Of a stretch of DNA of 64,000 bases, positions 57,940-64,000 are shown in pieces (the first letter of the stretch is position 1; each line of letters starts with the position of its first letter). The stretch spans positions 4,650,001 to 4,714,000 of the forward strand of contig NC_013441.1 of the NCBI RefSeq assembly GCF_000024785.1. Reading direction: 5' to 3'. The stretch comes from Gordonia bronchialis DSM 43247 (GTDB lineage Bacteria; Actinomycetota; Actinomycetes; Mycobacteriales; Mycobacteriaceae). The position numbers and the translations under genes are program-made. A model generated the notes under the pieces. The model was not told the DNA's origin. It ran no database searches and saw only the letters and a program-made list of their open reading frames with translations.

Positions 57940-58494
57940 CTACTTGACGATCGCGCGGACCACGAGGTCGGCGATCTCGTCGTCGGTGAGCGCGGTGTCG
58001 GGGTTGAGCATCATCGAGTAGATGGTGCGCACCAGGAACTCCGCGGCCCCCCGCGCATTGGGCGTGAGCTGATCGCCGATCTGCGGTTCCATGTCCGGCA
58101 GGGTCTCGTTGACGATCTGATGGATCAACGTCGGCCCGCTGTTCGAGGACGTCGCGACCAGCGCCCCGACGATTTCCTGCGGTTCGTTACGCAGCACGTA
58201 CTGCAGCGCTTCGTGTTCGCGGATGTAGGGCAACACGTGGGTGACCTGCGCGCGGATCTTGCCTGCGGCGTCGGGGGCGGTGTCGGACCACTCGCGGAGT
58301 TTGACGCGTAGCAACGACACCTCGCGTTCCACGATCGCCGCGACAAGGGCGTCGCGGCCGCCGAACATCCGGTAGGCGGTGGCGCGGGCGACCCCGGCGT
58401 GCCGGGCCACCGAGGTGAGGCTGAGCGCCTTGGCCCCGAAGCGCGACACCATGGCCACGCCGACGTCCACCATGCGGTCACGATCCATGGTCAA
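57940..58494 (-). CDS. TetR-family transcriptional regulator
   Basis: 184 aa. HTH 'AKALSLTSVARHAGVARATA' and 'YRMFGGRDALVAAIVEREV' lie near residues 20-58. The C-terminal part ('RAQVTHVLPYIREHEALQYV', 'GAAEFLVRTIYSMML') resembles TetR regulators of fatty-acid or lipid genes. It is the first gene of a two-gene unit with the FAD oxidase and ends 6 bp before it. Its signal is unknown. Confidence 0.88.
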   Translation of the reverse strand: MTMDRDRMVDVGVAMVSRFGAKALSLTSVARHAGVARATAYRMFGGRDALVAAIVEREVSLLRVKLREWSDTAPDAAGKIRAQVTHVLPYIREHEALQYVLRNEPQEIVGALVATSSNSGPTLIHQIVNETLPDMEPQIGDQLTPNARGAAEFLVRTIYSMMLNPDTALTDDEIADLVVRAIVK

Positions 58495-58534
58495 ACCGTA
58501 TCCAACTCAGTCGCCGATCCAGGATTTACCCTGG

Positions 58535-59167
58535 TCACCCGCCGCTCATGGTGGTCGTTGTCGTGGTGGTCGTCGTGGCGTGCGGGGTCGTGGTCTGGGT
58601 CTGGGGCCCGGTGGTCTGGGGTGCCGTGGTCTGGGGTGGCGTGGTGCGTGGCCTCAGGGTGCGCGACGGACGTGTGGAGGTGTCGGGAGTGCGCTGCCGA
58701 GTGGTCCGGGTCGGTTGTCTCGTCGTCGGCTTCTTCGTCACCGTCGACCGTGGTGCGCTGATCGTCAGCGACGTATGCCGCGCCACCTCGGGTGCGCCGA
58801 CGGTGATGCTGCGGCAGTTCAGGAGCAGGACGCGCGGCACGCCGGGTGTCATCCCCGCCGCGACGCTGCCGCGTCCACCGGGACCGAGGGTCGTCGAGTC
58901 GATCGGTGTCCGCTGTCCCGACGGGATCAGATCGCAGCGCACCGGCGACGGTCTGATCCCGTTGTTACGCAGGCCGATCACCACCTGATTGCCGTTGACG
59001 ACGTAAGAGCAGTCGGGGGCCGGTCCCACGCCGTCGAACTGGCCGCAGTAATGGCGTGGCAGCGGGGGTGCCGCGTCGGTCGACGACGTTCCGATGAACG
59101 CGACCGTGCCGGCGGCCCCGGCGGTCAGGGCGGTACCGACGATGATGCCGGTGGTGAGCTTTCGCAT
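58535..59167 (-). CDS. Secreted Thr/Pro-rich protein
   Basis: 210 aa. A signal peptide (MRKLTTGIIVGTALTAGAAG.., cleavage near TDA-APP) precedes a domain of about 100 residues with four cysteines ('RHYCGQFDGVGPAPDCSYV', 'VRCDLIPSGQ', 'LLLNCRSITV'). The last 75 residues are a low-complexity Thr/Pro/Gln/Arg tail ending in a run of threonines. Such tails are often O-mannosylated in Mycobacteriales and span the wall. Function unknown. Repetitive DNA in the tail (58548-58650) may vary between strains. Confidence 0.75.
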   Translation of the reverse strand: MRKLTTGIIVGTALTAGAAGTVAFIGTSSTDAAPPLPRHYCGQFDGVGPAPDCSYVVNGNQVVIGLRNNGIRPSPVRCDLIPSGQRTPIDSTTLGPGGRGSVAAGMTPGVPRVLLLNCRSITVGAPEVARHTSLTISAPRSTVTKKPTTRQPTRTTRQRTPDTSTRPSRTLRPRTTPPQTTAPQTTGPQTQTTTPHATTTTTTTTTMSGG

Positions 59168-59230
59168 GAGCGAGTCCTGGCTGTCGGGTCGTGTGCCGCG
59201 CGGCGTCCCCGATACCGCGTGCCTGAGAGA

Positions 59231-60238
59231 TTACGCGCCAGGTGTGACGTGGCTCAACGGGTCGTCGTCGGCTCGATCCGCGGTGCTGCGGGTGGGCAGG
59301 ACCGGGCGCGGCGTGCGGCGGCGCAGGAGCCCACGCGCGACCGCCACCCCGAGGAGACACAGGGCCCCACCGACGAGTCCGACGACGGTGGGCAGCTCGC
59401 CGAGGAACAGCCACGACATCCCGACGACGATCGCGGGCACCACCAGCGTGGTCGCGGCCATGGTGCTCGCCTGCGTGCGGGCCAGGGCATAGGCCCAGGT
59501 GGTGAAGGCGATCGCGGTCGGCCCGACGCCGAGGTAGATCACCCACCACACGTCGGCCGGTGCGGCGTCGCCGAGTTCGGCGACCGCCACCGGTGCGAAG
59601 GGCGCGGTCGAGACGAGTCCGGCCAGAGCGCCGAGCCATGTCGCGGTGAGCGCATCCACCGAGCTCAGTGCCGACTTCTGCAGCAGCACACCGAGCGCAT
59701 AGAGCACCGCGGTGGCCAGACCCAGGACGATACCCAGCCAGTCCGAGTGAGCGGAGCTCCCCGCCGACGGCCCCAGCGCGATCAGGACGACGCCGCCGAA
59801 GGCGAGCGCGAGACCGGCCACCAGATGCCGCGGGAAGCCCTCGCCCATGAAGAGCCCGGCGTACACGGCCACGAGGATCGGCGCGAGATTCACCAGCAGT
59901 GCGGCGGTCCCGGCGTCGAGGTGACGTTCGGCCCAGTTGAGCAGAACCATGTAGCCGCCGAACCAGGCGACGCCGTAGGCGATCACCTGCGCGAGTGCCC
60001 GCCCGCGCGGGAACAACGGCTTTCGCGTCGACGACCGCCGGCGCACGACCAACAGGACGACGCTGAGCGGTATCACCGCCGCGAGCAGACGCAGAAAGGC
60101 CATCGACCCCGGGGAGAACGTGTCGCCGAGGGCACGGATCGCGACGAAGGCCGACGCCCACAGCACCACCGTCACGGTTGCCGCGAGCGCGGGCAGCGCC
60201 GTGGTCGGTGGCGTGTTCGCGGCAGTGGTCAAGGTCAT
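59231..60238 (-). CDS. EamA/DMT-family transporter
   Basis: ATG 60238 gives 335 aa with ten membrane helices in two EamA repeats: 'VVLWASAFVAIRALGDTFSP' and 'LLNWAERHLDAGTAALLVNL' in the first; 'GPTAIAFTTWAYALARTQAS' and 'GMSWLFLGELPTVVGLVGGA' in the second. Members export amino acids and metabolites (RhtA/YdcZ-like). It is divergent from a LysR gene 82 bp away, the usual arrangement of a LysR-controlled exporter. The space between contains an A/T-rich stretch suited to promoter and LysR sites. Confidence 0.9.
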   Translation of the reverse strand: MTLTTAANTPPTTALPALAATVTVVLWASAFVAIRALGDTFSPGSMAFLRLLAAVIPLSVVLLVVRRRSSTRKPLFPRGRALAQVIAYGVAWFGGYMVLLNWAERHLDAGTAALLVNLAPILVAVYAGLFMGEGFPRHLVAGLALAFGGVVLIALGPSAGSSAHSDWLGIVLGLATAVLYALGVLLQKSALSSVDALTATWLGALAGLVSTAPFAPVAVAELGDAAPADVWWVIYLGVGPTAIAFTTWAYALARTQASTMAATTLVVPAIVVGMSWLFLGELPTVVGLVGGALCLLGVAVARGLLRRRTPRPVLPTRSTADRADDDPLSHVTPGA

Positions 60239-60320
60239 CCGTCGATCGTGCCCGGCCGCAAACATGAGCACAAGTTAATTCTTCTGTCGAAACATTCAGT
60301 CCAACTGTAGTGTCGCGTCC

Positions 60321-61232
60321 ATGGTCGACATCCACCGGCTCCGGATTCTGCGCTCAGTCATCGGCGAGCGATCCATCGGCGGTGCCGCCGGCGCCCTCGG
60401 GTACACCCCATCGGCGGTGAGTCAGCACATCGCCGCGCTGCAACGCGAGACCGGATTGACGCTGGTGGAGCGCGACGGCCGCGGAATCACCCCGACCGAG
60501 GCCGGCGTCCTGCTCGCCCGCGAATCAGATGGCATCTTCGATCAGCTCGCCCGGGTCAACGGACTGATCGCCGAACTACGCGACGGCCGGCTCGGACAGC
60601 TTCGCGTCAACTACTTCGCGTCGGCCGGGGCCACCTGGATTCCGCCGATCGTGGCGACCATCTCACGCGAGTTCCCCGACGTGCGGCTCGACCTGCGACT
60701 CATCGAACTCCTCGGCGACGACGCCGCACGGTCGGCCGATATCGAGATATACGTGGCCGGCAGTGATCGGGAGCAGGCCGCGTCGGCGGGGTCGGCGGGG
60801 CACCTGACCCGGCCGCTCGTCGTCGAACCGTATCTGGCCGTGATGCCCGCGGATTCGACGTGGGCGCAGCGCGAGTCACTGCCGCTGCGCGAACTCGCTG
60901 AGGTGCCCTGGGTGGACAACGACGTGGCCCGCGGGCCCTGCCGGCAGGCGCTACTCGATGCGTGCACGGCGGTCGGATTCGCGCCCGATTTCAGTGTCGA
61001 AACCCAGGATTACCCCACGGCCATCAGGTTTGTCGCCGCGGGGGTGGGACTCACCGTGCTGCCCCGGCTCGGCACCGTCGACCTACCCGCCGGTGTCGTC
61101 GCCGTCCCGATCGTCGACCCGACACCCACTCGAGCCATCCGGGTACGAATTCGCGAGGATGCGCTGAACAACCCTGCTGCGCAACGGTTTCTCGGTCTCC
61201 TGGACCAGACGGTCACCGACGCTCAGCGGTGA
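60321..61232 (+). CDS. LysR-family transcriptional regulator
   Basis: 303 aa. The N-terminal winged HTH is 'HRLRILRSVIGERSIGGAAG' then 'ALGYTPSAVSQHIAALQRET'. The periplasmic-binding-like effector domain runs from about 90, with 'LGQLRVNYFASAGATWIPPI' and 'FVAAGVGLTVLPRLGTVDLP'. It diverges from the EamA exporter gene and probably activates it in response to the exported compound. Confidence 0.92.
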   Translation: MVDIHRLRILRSVIGERSIGGAAGALGYTPSAVSQHIAALQRETGLTLVERDGRGITPTEAGVLLARESDGIFDQLARVNGLIAELRDGRLGQLRVNYFASAGATWIPPIVATISREFPDVRLDLRLIELLGDDAARSADIEIYVAGSDREQAASAGSAGHLTRPLVVEPYLAVMPADSTWAQRESLPLRELAEVPWVDNDVARGPCRQALLDACTAVGFAPDFSVETQDYPTAIRFVAAGVGLTVLPRLGTVDLPAGVVAVPIVDPTPTRAIRVRIREDALNNPAAQRFLGLLDQTVTDAQR

Positions 61233-61258
61233 CGCTTTCTCGGACACCGCCCGTCGAG

Positions 61259-62275
61259 TCACACCGACAGCTTGCGCAACCGCGGTGCGAGGTCTTTCTC
61301 GAAGTTCTCCAGGAATCGACGCTGGTCGTGGCCGGGAGCGTGGAAGACGAGGTGGTTGAGTCCGCAGTCGGTGTAGAACTTGACCTTCTCGACGGCCTCG
61401 TCGGGATCCGAGGCGACGATCCATCGCTTGGCGACCTGTTCGATGGGCAGTTCGTCGGCGAGACGTTCCATCTCGGTCGAGCTGTTGACGCTGTGCTTCT
61501 GCTCCGGGGTCAGCGACAGTGGCGCCCAGAAGCGGGTGTTCTCCAGTGCGAGTTGCGGATCCGGATCGTAGGAGATCTTGATCTCGATCATCCGGTCGAT
61601 CGCCTCGAAGTCGCGTTCGGCCTTCTCGGCCCCTTCTTTGACGGCCGGGATCAGCTTTTCCTGATAAAGGTCGGCGCCCTTGCCGGAGGTGCAGATGAAC
61701 CCGTCGCCGGCCCGTCCGGCATATCGGGCGACCACGGGACCACCGGCGGCAACGTACACCGGAATCGGTTGCTCGGGAACGTCATACATGTAAGCGCCCT
61801 GGGTGTGGTAGTACTCGCCGTCGAAGTTCACCTCGTCGCCGGTCCACAGCTCACGCATGAGCCGGATGGCCTCGCGCAGCCGGGCGAAGCGTTCCTTGAA
61901 CTCGGGCCACTCCCCCTGAAAGCCGGCCGCGTACTCGTTGAGCGCTTCGCCGGTGCCGACGCCGAGCATGATCCGTCCCGGATACATGCACCCCATGGAC
62001 GCGAAGGCCTGGGCGATGACGGCCGGGTTGTAGCGGAAGGTCGGGGTCATCACCGAGGTGCCGATCTGCACCCGCTTGGTGCGCTCGCCGACCGCCGCCA
62101 TCCAGGCCAGCGAGAACGGAGCGTGTCCGCCGTTGTGTCGCCACGGCTGGAAGTGGTCGCTCACCGCCACCGAGTCCATCCCGTGCTCCTCGGCGGCGAC
62201 CGCGATCTCCACGAGTTCGCGCGGATCGAACTGTTCCGCAGAGGCCTTGAAACCGAGTTTGAGTTCTTGTGCCAC
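61259..62275 (-). CDS. fgd1: F420-dependent glucose-6-phosphate dehydrogenase
   Basis: GTG 62275 (after a GAGG site) gives 338 aa, matching the 336-aa M. tuberculosis enzyme; ATG 62293 would add six. Key segments are '[20 protein letters not shown]', '[20 protein letters not shown]' (His41 is the expected catalytic His), '[20 protein letters not shown]', '[14 protein letters not shown]' and '[19 protein letters not shown]'. It oxidises glucose-6-phosphate while reducing F420, the main F420H2 source for the luciferase-like oxidoreductases of this window. In M. tuberculosis it adjoins pta; here 5 kb intervene. Confidence 0.95.
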   Translation of the reverse strand: MAQELKLGFKASAEQFDPRELVEIAVAAEEHGMDSVAVSDHFQPWRHNGGHAPFSLAWMAAVGERTKRVQIGTSVMTPTFRYNPAVIAQAFASMGCMYPGRIMLGVGTGEALNEYAAGFQGEWPEFKERFARLREAIRLMRELWTGDEVNFDGEYYHTQGAYMYDVPEQPIPVYVAAGGPVVARYAGRAGDGFICTSGKGADLYQEKLIPAVKEGAEKAERDFEAIDRMIEIKISYDPDPQLALENTRFWAPLSLTPEQKHSVNSSTEMERLADELPIEQVAKRWIVASDPDEAVEKVKFYTDCGLNHLVFHAPGHDQRRFLENFEKDLAPRLRKLSV

Positions 62276-62421
62276 GTGCCTACCTCGCTTCACCCAGCCC
62301 GCGGCAGAGGTCCCGCGGGGTCACCGAACGATCACTTGGTACCCAACCTACTCACGGGGCCATCGGGCGATGTGGGCGGTGCCACCCGTGGATTGTCGGA
62401 GGGTTGTGGTGCGATTAGCCG

Positions 62422-63054
62422 ATGAGTTCCCGGCCGCCGGTGGGACAACCCGGCTACGACGCGCTCGCCGATCTGTATGCGCAGACGTTTCCGACGGCCT
62501 TTCAGAGCGACCTGGAGCGCCATGTCGTCGACTGCTTCGTCGATCTGCTGCTCACCGAGGACGCCGGTATGCCGTCGGTGGTCGATGTGGGCTGTGGACC
62601 AGGGCACGTGGCCGGCCACCTGGCCGATCGGGGCTGTGCCGTTGTCGGTGTGGACCCGAGTCGCGCGATGCTCGACCACGCTCGTCGCACTTATGCCGGG
62701 ATCACGTTCCTGGCCGGGGACGCGCGCGCCGTCGACGCACCTCTCGAGACCTGCGCCGGCGTTCTCGCTCGGTTCAGTCTCATCCACGTCGAGCCCACTG
62801 CCCTGCCGGGCATCGTCCGGGGCTGGCATCGTCGGGTGCGCGCGGGCACCCTGCTCCTCGTCGCCGCGCAGGCATCCGACGATTCGGGGGTTCACGAGTT
62901 CGATCATCTGGTGTCCCGGGCGTGGCGATGGCATCCGGATTCGCTGGCGCAGATGCTCGGCGACAACGGCTTCGACGAGGAGTTCCGCGTGGTCAGCCGG
63001 CCCGACGCGGATAACCGGTTCCCGGCCGTGCATCTCCTGTGCCGGTCCCGGTGA
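62422..63054 (+). CDS. Class I SAM-dependent methyltransferase
   Basis: 210 aa. Motif I is 'SVVDVGCGPGHVAGHLADRG', motif II 'AVVGVDPSRAMLDHARRTYA', motif III 'LARFSLIHVEPTALPGIV'. The C-terminal part ('SLAQMLGDNGFDEEFRVV') closes the Rossmann-like fold. The substrate is not evident; such short members methylate small molecules. It is divergent from fgd1 with about 145 bp between and 46 bp ahead of the ABC exporter gene. Confidence 0.87.
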   Translation: MSSRPPVGQPGYDALADLYAQTFPTAFQSDLERHVVDCFVDLLLTEDAGMPSVVDVGCGPGHVAGHLADRGCAVVGVDPSRAMLDHARRTYAGITFLAGDARAVDAPLETCAGVLARFSLIHVEPTALPGIVRGWHRRVRAGTLLLVAAQASDDSGVHEFDHLVSRAWRWHPDSLAQMLGDNGFDEEFRVVSRPDADNRFPAVHLLCRSR

Positions 63055-63066
63055 CCCACCACTGGA

Positions 63067-63087
63067 CCTCAAGTGAACTTTAAGTTC
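63067..63087 (+). promoter_or_regulatory. MerR/SoxR-like operator candidate
   Basis: CCTCAAGTGAACTTTAAG (63067-63084) resembles the SoxR-type 18-bp operator CCTCAAGTTAACTTGAGG, with a perfect left half. It overlaps a perfect palindrome GAACTT-T-AAGTTC (63075-63087). It lies 14 bp before the start of the ABC exporter. Binding by a MerR-family activator is an inference from sequence alone. Confidence 0.4.
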
Positions 63088-63100
63088 TACGGTGGTCGGC

Positions 63101-64000
63101 ATGAGTATGGAATCGGTCGCCTGGGACATGATGTACAAGTCGTCGACCTCGCCGACGGACCGCCGGCTTCGTCGCGACCGCCGGACGACGCTGCGCCGGA
63201 TCGGCGGATTCGCGCGGCCGCATCGTCGTCGGATCGCTGCGTTCCTGGTGTTGTCGGTGTTCACCGCGGTCCTCACCGTCGTCACGCCGCTGCTGGCCGG
63301 GCGGGTGGTCAACCTGATCACCGGTGGCGGCTCCGACGCCGGAGCCGCGATCGTCGGCCTCGCCGCACTGATCGCGTTCATCGCCGTCGCGGAGGCCGCG
63401 GTGTCGGTGGTGGTGCGGTGGTTGTCGTCGACCATCGGTGAGGGTCTGATCCTGGACCTGCGCCGCGCCGTCTTCGACCACGTCCAGCGGATGCCGGTCG
63501 CCTTCTTCACCCGCACCCGCACCGGCGCGCTGGTGAGCCGCCTCAACAACGACGTCATCGGCGCGCAGCGCGCCTTCAGCGACACCCTGTCCGGGGTGGT
63601 GTCCAACATCGTCACGCTGGCGCTGACGCTGGGCGTGATGATCGCGATCAGCTGGGAGGTGACCATCCTGGCGTTGATTCTGTTGCCTGTCTTCGTGATT
63701 CCGGCCCGGCGGATGGGGCGGCGGATGGCTGCCCTGTCCCGCGAGGCCGCCGAGCACAATGCGCGGATGTCGACCCAGATGACCGAGCGGTTCTCCGCAC
63801 CGGGTGCCACCCTGGTGAAACTGTTCGGGCGCCCCGAGGTCGAGTCCGCCGAGTTCTCCGGCCGCGCGGATCGGGTGCGCGACATCGGGGTTCGGCGCGC
63901 CATGCTGCAGACGGTGTTCATGACCGCCCTGACGCTGGTGTCGGCGCTCGCCCTCGCGCTGGTGTACGGCCTCGGCGGCTGGCTGGCGATCCATCAGCAT
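63101..64000 (+). CDS. ABC exporter, fused permease-ATPase (5' part)
   Basis: The first 300 residues of a half-transporter lie in the window, which cuts it before the nucleotide-binding domain. After a basic N-terminus ('DRRLRRDRRTTLRRIGGFAR') come helices 'IAAFLVLSVFTAVLTVVTPL', 'GLAALIAFIAVAEAAVSVVV', 'SNIVTLALTLGVMIAISWEV' and 'LVSALALALVYGLGGWLAI'. Coupling stretches include 'DLRRAVFDHVQRMPVAFFTR' and 'TGALVSRLNNDVIGAQRAFS', the ABC_membrane (MsbA-like) pattern. It likely exports lipids, peptides or drugs. A MerR/SoxR-like site precedes it. Confidence 0.9.
   Translation, partial: MSMESVAWDMMYKSSTSPTDRRLRRDRRTTLRRIGGFARPHRRRIAAFLVLSVFTAVLTVVTPLLAGRVVNLITGGGSDAGAAIVGLAALIAFIAVAEAAVSVVVRWLSSTIGEGLILDLRRAVFDHVQRMPVAFFTRTRTGALVSRLNNDVIGAQRAFSDTLSGVVSNIVTLALTLGVMIAISWEVTILALILLPVFVIPARRMGRRMAALSREAAEHNARMSTQMTERFSAPGATLVKLFGRPEVESAEFSGRADRVRDIGVRRAMLQTVFMTALTLVSALALALVYGLGGWLAIHQH

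Noticed and set aside
58548-58660. Regulatory or recombination repeat of GTGGTC units
   Set aside because: They are the reverse complement of Thr/Pro codons in the tail of the secreted protein.
62332-63921. Long minus-strand frame of 529 codons opposite the methyltransferase and ABC exporter
   Set aside because: Low-complexity Arg/Ser/Thr translation, antisense to two clear genes; a GC artefact.

Overview
The window is high-GC actinobacterial DNA from the order Mycobacteriales, most probably Gordonia or a close relative. The signs are F420-dependent enzymes (fgd1 and other luciferase-like oxidoreductases), two MspA-type mycomembrane porins, the glnX-glnH-pknG trio, a DUF222/HNH (13E12-type) gene, an MpaB/Lcp-type oxygenase and interspersed GGTTGAG...TCGAAACC intergenic repeats. 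No rRNA, CRISPR array, prophage or origin is visible. One tRNA (Gly, CCC) and one complete IS630-type insertion sequence are present.

Layout. 1-3 kb: a DHA2 efflux pump diverging from a TetR regulator with paired inverted repeats between them, then a MerR-type regulator. 3-9.5 kb: a proline-rich membrane protein, udgA and dcd (neighbours in M. tuberculosis, here split by an opposite-strand RelA/SpoT-like gene plus small ORF) and a secreted protein. 9.6-14 kb: DUF222/HNH protein, tRNA-Gly, a YCII/ECF-sigma pair and a small secreted protein. 14-17.4 kb: an apparent operon of a MetQ/NlpA-like binding protein, a DszA/NtaA-like flavin monooxygenase and an MBL hydrolase. 17.5-31.4 kb: accessory DNA with transporter remnants, tandem MspA porins, F420-type oxidoreductases, a zinc-ribbon/membrane pair, a DUF1295 protein coupled to an FAD oxidoreductase whose frame runs into a lipoprotein, a secreted protein and a divergent TetR/MpaB pair. 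31.5-41.5 kb: guanine deaminase, an ATP-grasp gene, the IS630 element, a DMT-like membrane protein, SCO6745-like, SnoaL-like and phosphoribosyltransferase genes, and a large LuxR-type ATPase regulator. 41.5-43.2 kb: an ABC-2 exporter.

43.2-62.3 kb is the conserved core. It carries thiG-thiS-thiO behind a TPP riboswitch, thiE, a mutT3-like NUDIX gene, glnX-glnH-pknG, ackA-pta and fgd1, in the order known from M. tuberculosis Rv0407-Rv0417. Two insertions interrupt that order. One is a probable leaderless 15-codon uORF, a hairpin region and a stand-alone LeuA-regulatory-domain protein between thiE and mutT3. The other is about 5 kb (FAD oxidase, TetR, Thr/Pro-rich secreted protein, EamA, LysR) between pta and fgd1. 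The window ends in a methyltransferase and the start of an ABC exporter.

Functionally, the core links thiamine synthesis, nucleotide sanitation, the PknG amino-acid-sensing pathway (GlnH senses, GlnX spans the membrane, PknG signals to 2-oxoglutarate metabolism), acetate overflow (Pta-AckA) and F420 reduction (Fgd1). Fgd1 would supply F420H2 to the luciferase-like oxidoreductases elsewhere in the window. An unusual number of genes are interrupted: frameshifts in the RelA/SpoT-like and serpin-like genes, in-frame TAG codons in the ATP-grasp and LuxR genes, two decayed transporter genes, a shortened DUF72 gene and an apparent gene fusion. Whether these are true lesions or sequencing errors cannot be decided from one sequence.
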